DNA from: an uncultured Nostoc sp.
GTDB taxonomy: Bacteria; Cyanobacteriota; Cyanobacteriia; Cyanobacteriales; Nostocaceae
Direction: 5' to 3'
Assembly (NCBI RefSeq): GCF_937863485.1
Contig: NZ_CALMFY010000057.1
Coordinates: forward strand, 1 to 64,000
DNA length: 64,000 nucleotides
The notes under the pieces were generated by a model, which saw nothing but the letters and a program-made list of their open reading frames with translations, was not told the DNA's origin and did no database searches. Positions 17,561-26,264 of the stretch are shown here, in pieces (position 1 is the first letter of the stretch; each line of letters starts with the position of its first letter). The position numbers and the translations under genes are program-made.

Positions 17561-18910
17561 TCAGCTACCAGTTAACGATTTTATATGAGCAGGAAAACTG
17601 GCGTTTTGCAAAGCTTGAACAGTTATTCTAGAATCTTGTACGCAAAATTGCCAACCCAAGCGAACAAGTTTACGAGAATTTTCAGTTTGGATAATTCCAA
17701 TCACTGGCATTTTTGCCTTTTCTTTGTCTCCTGACTGTTCTTGCAAAATTGTTTTCAAGCGATGTAGTTCTTCGATATTACCTGCTTGCTGGGGATTTAA
17801 TTCCACCATCACCATTTGCACTGTTTCCACTGGTTCTGCATCTTCTAAAATAAATTGAGTTTGCTCGTCGCGTCGATCTACTTTTCCCCAAATAATCAAT
17901 CTAGTATCAACTTGGAGTAGGGAACTAATGCGTTCATAGGTTTTAGGAAAAACTACAGCTTCTGATTGTGTAGTTAGGTCTTCTATTTGCAAAATTGCCA
18001 TCTGATCGCCTTTTTTTGTAACCACTTTTTTCACGTTATTCAACATGACAACTGCACAAAGCCTTATTTCTTCCTTTTGTTCTCCCAGTTGCGAAAGGTT
18101 TATTGGAGTTAAAAGTGGTGCTATTTGCCGTAAGGATTTCAGGGGATGATCTGATACATAAAAGCCTAATAATTCTTTCTCCTTTTGCAACTTTTCCTGT
18201 GGGGTAAAATCCATCACAGGTTTAGATTTGGGAGCAGTTTCAAAGGCATTATTTGCTCTTTTATTCTGAGTATAAGAAAATCCGTCACCTAATAAATCTA
18301 AAAGATTCCCTTGACCACTGGCTCTGTCTTTAGCGCGAGATTGTGCCCAATCATACACTAATTCTAAGTCGTTAATTAACTGTTGGCGGTTTGGTTCAAT
18401 TTTGTCAAAGGCTCCACAATAAATCAGCGATTCCAGAGTTCGGCGGTTAACAGCACGTAAATCGACGCGATCGCAAAAATCAGCAAGGGATTTAAATCCT
18501 GTCTCATTTCTCGACTCCAAAATACAGGCGATCGCATTCTGTCCCACATTACGCACCGCCGAAAATCCAAACAGAATCTTTCCCGCTGTTGGTGTAAAAT
18601 CAACCCCAGAACGATTAATATCTGGCGGATCTATGGAAATACCCATATTAGTACAGTTAGTAATATATCTCTGTACCTTATCTGTATCGCCACTGTTTGC
18701 CGTCAACAGTGCCGCCATATATTCCAATGGGTAATTAGCTTTTAAATATGCTGTTTGATAAGTTACATAAGCATAGGCAGTCGAATGGGATTTATTGAAG
18801 CAATTGGAAGCTATTAAGCCATTTTTGAGCGCAAAATTATGGTCTTGCTCAACCCCAATGTCATAGACATTTTGTTTGCCTAAATATTTACGTGTGGCTA
18901 TTTTGATCAT
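17561..18910 (-). CDS. dnaE: DNA polymerase III alpha, C-terminal half with split C-intein
   Basis: This is the C-terminal precursor of the split replicative polymerase of cyanobacteria. Residues 1-36 (18910-18803) are the DnaE C-intein: MIKIATRKYLGKQNVYDIGV, then EQDHNF, ending IASN. Asn36 is the cleavage residue and Cys37 (CFNKSHS) is the +1 nucleophile. After trans-splicing with the N-half encoded elsewhere, the 413-residue C-extein supplies the end of the polymerase, including an OB-fold region (about residues 290-370). Against the Npu C-intein as I remember it, only residues 22 (Gln for Arg) and 32 (Leu for Phe) differ. The penultimate Ser, instead of His, is normal for DnaE inteins. Confidence 0.96.
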   Translation of the reverse strand: MIKIATRKYLGKQNVYDIGVEQDHNFALKNGLIASNCFNKSHSTAYAYVTYQTAYLKANYPLEYMAALLTANSGDTDKVQRYITNCTNMGISIDPPDINRSGVDFTPTAGKILFGFSAVRNVGQNAIACILESRNETGFKSLADFCDRVDLRAVNRRTLESLIYCGAFDKIEPNRQQLINDLELVYDWAQSRAKDRASGQGNLLDLLGDGFSYTQNKRANNAFETAPKSKPVMDFTPQEKLQKEKELLGFYVSDHPLKSLRQIAPLLTPINLSQLGEQKEEIRLCAVVMLNNVKKVVTKKGDQMAILQIEDLTTQSEAVVFPKTYERISSLLQVDTRLIIWGKVDRRDEQTQFILEDAEPVETVQMVMVELNPQQAGNIEELHRLKTILQEQSGDKEKAKMPVIGIIQTENSRKLVRLGWQFCVQDSRITVQALQNASFPAHIKSLTGS

Positions 18911-19294
18911 CCTACCCTACCCCTGAAAAAAAAATTGCGAAGTTTTGCGAAATTAATTGATAAAATGCTCAAGATTGTAGCTATAGTAATACCTATAATA
19001 CAATTTTAGATCATTAAAAAACACTGCTATACTTTTACACAAAAGTAGCCCAAATATATCAAAACGTTGGTAAACTATTAGATAGACAGTTAATAAGCGT
19101 ATAATTGCTGTTTTAAAAGCTTATTAAACACATTTCAATATATATTAATCCGCTTAGTCAGATGCCTGGGGAGTCGGGAAGAAGCAGGGGAGAAAAGTTT
19201 TCCCTTCTGCACCTCGCCCCTCTGCATCTTTCCAATGCCCAATGCGTCAGTTACGATCATTGAAAAGCAACTCGGTATAAAAGGGTGTGGGTAG
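18911..19294. other. Intergenic region between dnaE-C and the SGNH gene
   Basis: This 384-bp divergent gap is AT-rich near dnaE-C and pyrimidine-rich near 19190-19250. It should contain the promoters of both genes; no clear box was identified and no ORF was seen. Confidence 0.35.
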
Positions 19295-20266
19295 GTGAAA
19301 GTGGCGCTGATCGTAATTTTGGCGGTGGTTGTGGGATTGTTTGTGGTAGTCGAGATCGGACTGCGATCGCTCTTTGGCTTTGGTAATCCCCTGATTTACA
19401 TTGGCGATGAGCAGATTGGTTATTTGTTGGCTCCTAACCAGCGTACCCGTCGTTTTGGTAATCGCATTGAAATTAATGAGTATTCTATGCGAGGTAGTCC
19501 GATCAAAAAGATACCTGCACCTTCTGGGCTGAGAGTTTTACTGTTAGGGGATTCTATTGCTAATGGTGGCTGGTGGACAGATCAGACTAATACAATATCC
19601 ACAATAATGATGCGTTCTCTGGCATCATTCACTAACAGTAATTATCAGGAAGTAGAAGTGCTGAATGCTTCAGCTAACTCTTGGGGGCCAAGGAACGAGT
19701 TAGCTTATTTACAGAAGTTTAGCAATTTCAACGCGCAGGTGGTAGTGTTATTAATTAATACCGATGATTTGTTTGCTACTCCTCCCACTTCCTTACCGAT
19801 AGGACGCGATCGCAACTATCCTGACAGTAAACCTCCCCTGGCATTAGTGGAAGTGTGGCAACGTTATATCGTCAAGCAAAAACCAATTCCCGAAATGAAA
19901 GCAGTGCATAATGAAGCAGGCGATCGCGTTGGGATTAATCTGGAGGCGATCAGCAAAATTCAAGCCCTGACTCACCAAACCAACAGCCAATTTATACTAG
20001 TCATGACTCCCTTACTGCGAGAAATTGGTGAACCAGGCCCCCGCGATTACGAAATTAGGGCACGGCAGCGCTTGAACGATTTTACCAAAGTACAGCAAAT
20101 TAACTATATAGATTTTTTACCGCTATTCAATTCAACTACCAACCCGCAAGGTTTGTATCACGATCACATTCACCTCAACTTGCAAGGTAATAAATTTGTC
20201 AGTGAAGTGATGGAGCGATCGCTTTTGGAAATACTGGGGGAGGTATCACATCCTCAGAGCGATTAA
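19295..20266 (+). CDS. SGNH/GDSL-type hydrolase, membrane anchored
   Basis: Protein of 323 residues with an N-terminal membrane anchor (MKVALIVILAVVVGLFVVVE) and an extracytoplasmic SGNH hydrolase domain. The catalytic blocks are visible: Ser87 in LLLGDSIANGG, Asn in LNASANSWG, and the Asp-x-x-His block as YHDHIHLNLQGN near the end. Members are esterases or acetyl-transfer enzymes acting on polysaccharides or lipids; the substrate here is unknown. Translation starts at GTG 19295, just after a GGTAG stretch. The neighbours do not point to a pathway. Confidence 0.85.
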   Translation: MKVALIVILAVVVGLFVVVEIGLRSLFGFGNPLIYIGDEQIGYLLAPNQRTRRFGNRIEINEYSMRGSPIKKIPAPSGLRVLLLGDSIANGGWWTDQTNTISTIMMRSLASFTNSNYQEVEVLNASANSWGPRNELAYLQKFSNFNAQVVVLLINTDDLFATPPTSLPIGRDRNYPDSKPPLALVEVWQRYIVKQKPIPEMKAVHNEAGDRVGINLEAISKIQALTHQTNSQFILVMTPLLREIGEPGPRDYEIRARQRLNDFTKVQQINYIDFLPLFNSTTNPQGLYHDHIHLNLQGNKFVSEVMERSLLEILGEVSHPQSD

Positions 20267-20408
20267 AGTTATAAATTTTAACCCAAAAAAAGGTTCGTAG
20301 TGAGCGATAAATCGCTCAATTTCAAGGACTATATCTGACCCTTCTCCTTAAGAGCGGAACGCTATGCGTAGCAAGATCCCCGTAGGGGTACGGGTAACTG
20401 AAAAGTTT

Positions 20409-20440
20409 GATCCCCGACTTTTCAAATAAGTCGGGGATCT
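20409..20440. repeat. Dispersed palindrome (GATCCCCGACTT type)
   Basis: GATCCCCGACTTTT, then a short spacer, then AAGTCGGGGATC form a long hairpin nearly identical to 3238-3272. It lies downstream of the SGNH gene and may terminate transcription there. Confidence 0.65.
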
Positions 20441-20502
20441 GGACACTGGGAATTTTTATAACTCATTTAGGATTGCTATATCCCACAAATCAATTTGCAG
20501 GT

Positions 20503-20876
20503 TTATGCCTCAAGCGATTGAATGACACTCAGTAGCTGCTTAGGCGTATATGGCTTAGTTATGCGTCAGCACCTTACTTTGTTGCCCACAAGCGGTGAAA
20601 TGCCTGATTTTTGCTACTACAAATTACAATAGGCACTTTTTGATTAGTCGGATTTGTTTTGATGAAGCGATACAATTCAAATCCACTTATTCCTGGTATT
20701 ACTACATCCGTAACAATCGCATCCGGCTTTTCTTCTAAGATTATTTCTAGAGCTTATTTTGCACTAGTTACTTTTATTACATTGTAACCCTTTTTTCTGA
20801 GATAATGACTAATTAATTTCAATTTAATCAGATAATCTTTTCTAACTATAATAGTAGCGATCCAGGTAATAGTCAA
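20503..20876 (-). pseudogene. Decayed CheY/PixH-like response regulator
   Basis: Reading on the minus strand gives a receiver domain: KKGYNVIKVTSAK, a TAA stop, ALEIILEEKPDAIVTDVVIP with the phosphoacceptor Asp in TDVV, then GISGFELYRFIKTN and KVPIVICSSKN, a second stop after LWATK, GADA, a small deletion that shifts the frame, and TKPYTPKQLLSVIQSLEA before the final stop. The normal start and the N-terminal acidic pair are also lost. It follows the PatA-like gene by about 60 bp on the same strand, the usual order patA/pixG-then-pixH, so it is the dead second gene of a taxis-type operon. Confidence 0.8.
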
Positions 20877-20933
20877 CCTTAAATCTCCAAAAAAATATGT
20901 TGGGTTTATGGAGTTATTTATTAGAATCGTAAA

Positions 20934-22043
20934 TTAAATAATATGTTTAAAGATTACCTTTAGTAAATCACCTTGTGTAAAAGGCTTAGTTAAATAGCCT
21001 GATGCTCTGACCATCTTAGCTTTAGCTCTATCTATAAATCCTACTTTTCCTGACACCATAATCACAGGTGTATTTTTAAAATGTGAGTGTTTTCGCAGCA
21101 AAGAACAGAGTTCATATCCGTCTAAATTAGGCATTGAAATATCCAACAAAATTATATCAGGTTTTGTGCGAATAATCTGCATTAAAGCTTTTAAAGAATC
21201 CGTGACTCCGACAACAGAAAAGGTTTGCTCATCTAAATAACTTTTAATAGCATTCAATACCGTAGGACTGTCATCAATACAAAAGATTGTGTAGACTTTT
21301 TTATCAACAGGTGGTTGGGTGATTCGTTGATCCCTATGTTCATTAGTATTAATAGAGTAGGCTGGTGGTTTATAGCTGTTTGTTCTAGACGACTTTGGTG
21401 TAGTTTTAGGTTTCAGCTCATTTATTTGGAACAATTGTGAAGGGTGCGATTGAGAAGTTGGTGATGTCTGACGATAAGTCGCTTCTCTACGGGAGGCTTC
21501 TCTTTCAGAGACACCAACGCTTCGGGGTGTTTGACATCGTTCAACTAGTAAGCGGAGATTTAGATGACAAAACTTTGGCATGTCATCCAGAAAGCTTTCA
21601 GGAATAAATTCATAACTCCCTTGTTCTAAGTTCAGAAAAGACTCCAGAACTTCTAGTGCCAATTCCTCTATCAGTATCGCCGCTTGAAAGGGACTGATAT
21701 ATTTCTGATTGACTAACCAGCAAATAGCCAGATAATCTGGATTTGGTATTGCCTGATTTTCAATACCAGTTTCAAATATCGCCCGCAACTGTTCTTTGAT
21801 TCCGCCAGGGAGAGTAGAAATTTCCTGACTCAAGCGTTGCAAATTCCTGTAAAGTGGCTCAAACATTTTCTCTGAGTAGGAGGCATAAATAAGTTTACCC
21901 TCGTCCACATATATAGACCAACAGCCTGACGTGCTAAACACCTGCAAACAACCAGTAACCGACTTACCAGTGATTTTTTTCAACAGAGATAAAGGCTGGA
22001 GCTTTTGGAAAAATCTGTATCTACTAATCGGAAGTGTCTTCAT
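20934..22043 (-). CDS. PatA/PixG-like response regulator (DUF4388 + receiver)
   Basis: Protein of 369 residues. The N-terminal part (about 1-170) has the PatA N-terminal/DUF4388 pattern (KKITGKSVTGCLQVF, GCWSIYVDEGKLIYASYSEK), and residues about 245-369 are a receiver domain with acidic pair in FCIDDSPTV, phosphoacceptor Asp in ILLDISMPNLDGYE and conserved Lys in YLTKPF. In related operons this protein works with a CheY-like partner, CheW, an MCP and CheA in phototaxis or pilus control, but here only a dead CheY-like neighbour remains. The linker residues about 170-190 are encoded by a dispersed repeat. Confidence 0.88.
   Translation of the reverse strand: MKTLPISRYRFFQKLQPLSLLKKITGKSVTGCLQVFSTSGCWSIYVDEGKLIYASYSEKMFEPLYRNLQRLSQEISTLPGGIKEQLRAIFETGIENQAIPNPDYLAICWLVNQKYISPFQAAILIEELALEVLESFLNLEQGSYEFIPESFLDDMPKFCHLNLRLLVERCQTPRSVGVSEREASRREATYRQTSPTSQSHPSQLFQINELKPKTTPKSSRTNSYKPPAYSINTNEHRDQRITQPPVDKKVYTIFCIDDSPTVLNAIKSYLDEQTFSVVGVTDSLKALMQIIRTKPDIILLDISMPNLDGYELCSLLRKHSHFKNTPVIMVSGKVGFIDRAKAKMVRASGYLTKPFTQGDLLKVIFKHII
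21471..21535 (-). repeat. Dispersed repeat inside the PatA-like gene
   Basis: The stretch includes CTCTACGGGAGGCTTCTC and the hairpin ACACCAACGCTTCGGGGTGT, modules of the window's palindromic repeats. On the coding strand it provides linker residues around TPRSVGVSEREASRREATYR without a frameshift. Confidence 0.65.
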
Positions 22044-22465
22044 TGGGATGGCTCTGGAATAAAATTAACATTTGCAGGCAAAATTAGTGAATTACCTTTT
22101 CGGAATTCACCGCGACTTTGTTGGAAGCACTATCAGATAAATATAGCGGTCACATTTAAGTTAGTACAGAGATTCCACACCCCCCAACTGCTAATTCACC
22201 AATCTCTGTTAAGCTATAAGGCACGAATTACAACTAAACCAATTCATGTTATAGCCCAATAGCAAAATCGCCTGACTGGTTGCCAGGATATAGTATTTCA
22301 AAAATTAGATTGGTTTTCTGTATCTTTCGCTAATCTAGCCGATCTAACAGTAGCTCAAGTGTGACGCACACACCATTGGCTCTCGCCCATCAGTCACAAA
22401 AGTATCATTGTTATCAGTATTTTGCAGCCTAAAATTGCAGATACTTTAGTTATATTACAAAAGTT

Positions 22466-22725
22466 GTTTTGCCCCTGATGCTAAAGTTTAGAGCGACCAA
22501 AACCTACAAGACTGTAGACGTAAAGGGATTTCCTCAAGGCTTTTAGGCATTAAGTCCGCGCTGACGAACTATGTTTTTGTAGCCATGACGAGAGTCGTCG
22601 GCACTTTTGCTAGAAGTTTATTCTTGAGGGGAACTTCTAGAGTTGAGGCTGCGTTATGCGCGGCATCGTCTCACGCCACTTGACGCCAGTCCGCTCAAGT
22701 CCGGATACCCACCCTACACGGCTGG
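22466..22725. other. Possible structured RNA or transposon end
   Basis: GC-rich non-coding DNA with successive strong hairpins: GACGA-GAG-TCGTC at 22587-22599, CTAGAAGTT with AACTTCTAG at 22610-22640, and a GCGGCATCGTCTCACGCC-type stem after it. Composition contrasts with the AT-rich flanks. I can neither assign it to an RNA family nor tell which strand would be transcribed. It could be the end of a lost IS200/IS605-type element. Confidence 0.35.
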
Positions 22726-23040
22726 CTCCTCTACTTGGGGAAACCCCAGACGCAAGGGTAGCGTAGCGTAAAGCCTGCGGCATGGCAACTCTTAGAGAGG
22801 CTGCGCCAACGCTTAGAGCGACCTAGGAGCGTCTGACTCGCTACCGCAACTCTTAGAGACGCGCAAGGGACGCTATCGCCCTTGGCGTCTCCGCTGGGAG
22901 AAGACCGCAGTGGCCCCCTTGTCCCATCTGTGAGAGGCTAGCACCTGCCGTAGGATGCCCGTTCGCCGCAAGGCGTCCCGTTAGGGAAGGGCTGTAGGAA
23001 GAAGACCGCACTCCCTCACTGCGCTGGCCTCTCACGAATG
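22720..23040. repeat. Dense mosaic of short palindromic repeats
   Basis: About 320 bp are almost wholly composed of repeat modules: CTTGGGGAAACCCCAG, ACTCTTAGAGA (twice), GGCTGCGCCAACGC, GACCGCAGTGG, CTGTGAGAGGCTAGC and others. The same modules recur singly elsewhere (for example 38060-38130, 58940-59070). The short open frame here is composed of repeats and is not a gene. Confidence 0.7.
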
Positions 23041-23816
23041 GGCGCTCTGCTACTAAGTACTGGGCAAGAAATTCTTACTTTTGTTCTTGGTTGGGGTTCT
23101 AATCCCCATCCAAATCTTTCCAGTCCTCAGTCTCTAATCCCCAATAAAGAGTTCAATGTCTGACTTAGGTTTGTGATTGTAGAGCAACTCTTAATGTTGG
23201 GATTGGACAAAATTATCACTTGCACAACAAGAATAGTAACCTCCGACCAAGAATGAGTTAGCTGATAATTGCCGCCATGATAGTGTGTGGTGAGATGCAC
23301 AGGCTACCAAATCAGCAGAAGGGAATCTCTTCATAAGTACTGGAAACGGGTTCTAATGTTGTGTGGGGCTAAATAGTCACCCTACACTGGAGTGACAAAT
23401 TCAAGAACTTACAGCGATATTCTTGATTGCTAGTACATACCTGCAAAATAGCTATTTTCAGTTAGATGGTAGATAACAAGTAACGTACTCACTAAAATTC
23501 AGATTACTATAATTTTCAAAAAAAGTTAGCAGAAATATATAAACTTCATGATAAATCAGTAAAGTAAACATGAAAACTAATTAATATAATCTTTTAGTAT
23601 TTATTTGTTCAGATGTCCTGAAAGACTGAAAATGTACAGTAAAAGATAATTTTGTCTGCTTATTGAATTACACTTATAAATGAGTGAATCATTTTATAGT
23701 AGCAATTTGCCATAAAAATCTCAAGTTTTAAAAGTCACAAATATAAATACAAAGTTGTACGCGTAGGCGTAGCCCATCATAGACATCGCATTCATTAACC
23801 CATAAGATATATGTAG
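23041..23816. other. Long non-coding stretch
   Basis: About 780 bp lack a coding-like ORF; the second half is very AT-rich and ends with a short repeat (GCGTAGGCGTAGCCC, near 23760). No RNA gene was recognised. Confidence 0.4.
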
Positions 23817-23849
23817 CAAAAAGACGCAAAGAATTTCTTTGCGTCTTTG
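23817..23849 (-). terminator. Intrinsic terminator of the gene at 23899-24390
   Basis: AAAGACGCAAAGAA pairs with TTCTTTGCGTCTTT, and on the minus strand the stem runs into a T tract (TCTTTTTGC). It begins 50 bp after the stop codon of the minus-strand membrane protein gene. Confidence 0.8.
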
Positions 23850-23898
23850 ACATGAGATTTAGAAGTGAATAATCTCACTGTTATACTTCGTCATTTAC

Positions 23899-24390
23899 TT
23901 AAAATTGCTCCCGCCAGCACCAGCTTAAAAGTGTACCACCAGCCACCAGCTTAACTACTTCCAGTACCCAATAACTGCCGTGTAGTAAATTCATTGTCGA
24001 TGGAATAGCAGCAGCAGCTTCAAATAGGTTGAGTTGAACTCCTATAGCGCACATTTGCGGAGTTAAGAAATAGGTGTCAAGCATAGCTATAGTTAGTAGC
24101 AGCCCAGATAAAACAATACTGCCAATACGCCAGTGATATCGGATTTTGCCCAAAGCTAGTGCCCCGGTCAATACTACAGCAGCAGATAATAATTCCATCC
24201 GATTGAAGTTCCAAAAAATCGTATAGCCTGCTGTCGTAAAACCTGCTTGGCTCATCATCCCAGAAAGATAAAGACTAGGCATAATTACCCAGTCCAAAAC
24301 TAGACTAGCACTGAGCCAAAAGCCCAAAGTCAATATGATCGCAGTTTGCCAAATTGGTCGTTTGAATTCAAAGCTAGAAATAGCAGTCAT
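23899..24390 (-). CDS. Small membrane protein (DUF4149/DUF1772-like)
   Basis: Integral membrane protein of 163 residues with four hydrophobic segments, at about 15-40, 60-80, 88-110 and 130-155 (for example AIILTLGFWLSASLVLDWVI and IGSIVLSGLLLTIAML). The topology is like the DUF4149/DUF1772 groups; function unknown. I chose ATG 24390 because the protein then starts MTAISSFEFKRPIWQ in the usual way; the frame extends to 24456. A clear terminator follows. Confidence 0.75.
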   Translation of the reverse strand: MTAISSFEFKRPIWQTAIILTLGFWLSASLVLDWVIMPSLYLSGMMSQAGFTTAGYTIFWNFNRMELLSAAVVLTGALALGKIRYHWRIGSIVLSGLLLTIAMLDTYFLTPQMCAIGVQLNLFEAAAAIPSTMNLLHGSYWVLEVVKLVAGGTLLSWCWREQF

Positions 24391-24688
24391 AAAATAATTG
24401 CGTGTGTTGTATTTCTTAGTTTCTAACTTCACTAGCCGTTTGACAAGAAATATCAACTAACCTTTACAAAGCGATCGCTGTTAATTTATTCTTAATCTAA
24501 TACCAAGATTTTTGAAACTTAGTTGAGAAATATTAAGATTTTTTAAAAAGTAATTTACATAGATTTTACCTGTTAGAAATACTCAATTTTTTTATATCGA
24601 AAGTAACTGGTCAAGCAATATCGATAGCAATAGCAAGGGAGATGCGTTAGTTTCTTCTCTGCTAGCAAGCACAGAAACCTACCATCAT

Positions 24689-24904
24689 TCAGGCTTCCCA
24701 ATAAGTCTCTTCAGTGATGACATTGCCATCCGGCATCGTGGTGTTGCAAAGCAAAACGTTCTCCAGCAATCCAGAGTAGAAATTAATGGCTCCAGACAAT
24801 TTGACATCCGTAAAATCGGTGGTTCGCCATTCAACTTCCAAGAGGTTAGTGCGATTGAATTTGCAACCAATGAGCCTCACACCTCGCAGCTTGCTGTACA
24901 TCAA
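24689..24904 (-). CDS. Short pentapeptide-repeat-type protein, maybe truncated
   Basis: Open frame of 71 codons with pentapeptide-like units LRGVRLIGCKFNRTNLLEVE and FTDVKLSGAINFYSGLLEN, ending GNVITEETYWEA. It resembles the C-terminal part of longer cyanobacterial pentapeptide proteins, so it may be the remaining tail of a bigger gene; no signal or partner was found. The start could be either of the two first Met codons. Confidence 0.5.
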   Translation of the reverse strand: MMYSKLRGVRLIGCKFNRTNLLEVEWRTTDFTDVKLSGAINFYSGLLENVLLCNTTMPDGNVITEETYWEA

Positions 24905-24935
24905 GTTATGAAAAATTCTTATTCTTAGTGGAGCT

Positions 24936-24985
24936 TCGCTCTTGGCTTTTGCCTAGTAAGAGTGGATACCTAGATATCCAAGCAA
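24936..24985 (+). repeat. Direct repeat left of the toxin-antitoxin module
   Basis: TCGCTCTTGGCTTTTGCCTA, then TGGATACCTAGATATCCA and AGCAAA. The same order of motifs recurs at 26215-26264. The central part is an imperfect palindrome. Confidence 0.6.
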
Positions 24986-25140
24986 AGACTAACACTCTTG
25001 CAAAAGCGATCGCATTATCGTAATATCCCTTGTTTTGGTGAGATGTAACAAGGCGCAGTGGTTGAAAAATTTTTCATAACCCCTTGATAAGGCGTTGTTT
25101 ACCGCCGTAGGCATCGCGTCCCATACCCCTGCTAGGACAA

Positions 25141-25181
25141 AAAGCTGAATGAAGCGCCTTTATTAGAGGCGCTTCAGCTTT
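25141..25181. terminator. Bidirectional terminator after higA-like gene
   Basis: GAAGCGCCT and AGGCGCTTC form a 9-bp stem, extended by AAAGCTGA and CAGCTTTT. On the minus strand the hairpin is followed by CAGCTTTTT, placing a terminator about 40 bp after the antitoxin gene. Confidence 0.75.
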
Positions 25182-25217
25182 TCAATACAAAAACTATAAT
25201 TTTGCTAGTAATCAAAA

Positions 25218-25580
25218 TTACTTACTGGCTAAAGCCAGAGGTGGAGGGCAATCTTCCTCCACCTCTTCGTAGTCAAAGGCTTCTTTCAGAGCAATAACTT
25301 GGTCATCAGGAAACCTAACAACCAGTTGTAGCTCCCCTCCCAATGCCTCTACGTATTTTCGCAAAGTAGAAAGCATTAAATCGGTGCGCTGTTCAATTCG
25401 AGAAACGTTCCCTTGATCAATCTGAAGGATCTGAGCTATTTGTGCTTGAGTAAACTTTAGTGATTGTCTGAGTTCCTGTCTGGTCATTTCCTCAGCTATA
25501 AGCTCTACTGATCGCGCCTCGATTTTCTTTTGGCGATCAAGCGGTAATTTCTTTAGTTTTTCTTTTAAAGTTGTCGCCAT
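25218..25580 (-). CDS. HigA-like XRE antitoxin
   Basis: DNA-binding antitoxin of 120 residues. A Cro/C1-type helix-turn-helix covers about residues 38-88 (SLKFTQAQIAQILQIDQGNV, SRIEQRTDLMLSTLRKYVEA), ending in GGELQLVVRFPD. In such modules it neutralises the RelE-fold toxin and represses the operon. It follows the toxin gene by 7 bp on the same strand, the toxin-first order typical of higBA. Confidence 0.9.
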   Translation of the reverse strand: MATTLKEKLKKLPLDRQKKIEARSVELIAEEMTRQELRQSLKFTQAQIAQILQIDQGNVSRIEQRTDLMLSTLRKYVEALGGELQLVVRFPDDQVIALKEAFDYEEVEEDCPPPLALASK

Positions 25581-25587
25581 AGTTAAC

Positions 25588-25989
25588 TCAACCTTTCTTT
25601 TGTCGCAATTGGGCTAAGTGTGCTGTAAATCTAGCGTCAGCCTTGTTTATAAGTTGCTTGTAGAAATAACTTCCACTAACACCAGACTTGTCACCAGCCA
25701 CTAATAAGATTGCATTTCGTTTCGGATCGAATGCAAATGCTACACGCCATACACCATCTGCTGCTTTAAAACGCAACTCTTTCATGTTAGGGTGCTTTGA
25801 GTCTTTGAGCGTATCAACCTTTGGCCGCCCTAGTTGAGGGCCAAATTTTTCCAGTGAAGTGGCTTGAGCAAGCAACTCATCCTGTACTTCCTCTGGTAGA
25901 TTATCAAACTCCGGCTCAAAGTCATCATGAAATTCAACTGTCCACTCGATTAATATTATGCGCTCAAATACATATTCACAAGAGTACAT
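25588..25989 (-). CDS. RelE/ParE-superfamily toxin (HigB-like)
   Basis: Predicted ribosome-dependent mRNA interferase. The domain starts at EWTVEFHDDFEPEFDNLPEE and continues with LGRPKVDTLKDSKHPNMKEL, then RFKAADGVWRVAFAFDPKRN and ILLVAGDKSG, the HigB/phage-Gp49 pattern. It pairs with the XRE gene 7 bp downstream. The start is uncertain: ATG 25989 gives 133 residues and the frame extends to 26022, while the domain itself begins later with no standard start codon nearby. Direct repeats lie on both sides of the pair. Confidence 0.88.
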   Translation of the reverse strand: MYSCEYVFERIILIEWTVEFHDDFEPEFDNLPEEVQDELLAQATSLEKFGPQLGRPKVDTLKDSKHPNMKELRFKAADGVWRVAFAFDPKRNAILLVAGDKSGVSGSYFYKQLINKADARFTAHLAQLRQKKG

Positions 25990-26214
25990 CAAGGTAACAT
26001 ATAAAACATAAAAATTAAGCACTTAAGCGCAAAGCCGAATTTGTCACCTGAAAAGATATTTCGACCTCATGAAAAATTTTTCACCTGGTCACAACCCCGC
26101 CCCCACAACTTGACAAGAGAGAAAAATCGTTCATGATCTTTGCCGCATCATCAACAATCTTTGGCAGTGGAGATAGAAAGACTGCGGGGTGTGTTGGCAA
26201 GTTGGAGGATGCGA

Positions 26215-26264
26215 TCGCTCTTGACTCTGCCTAGTTGATTGGATACTTAAGTATCCAAGCAAAA
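26215..26264 (+). repeat. Direct repeat right of the toxin-antitoxin module, with 20-bp palindrome
   Basis: TCGCTCTTGACTCTGCCTAG, then the perfect 20-bp palindrome TTGGATACTTAAGTATCCAA (26239-26258), then GCAAAA. It matches 24936-24985 in order of motifs. The perfect dyad could also be an operator. Confidence 0.6.

Noticed and set aside
22853-23035. 60-codon minus-strand frame with GASLSQMGQGGHCG-like translation
   Set aside because: The DNA is the repeat mosaic of 22720-23040; the open frame is a by-product of GC-rich repeat modules.
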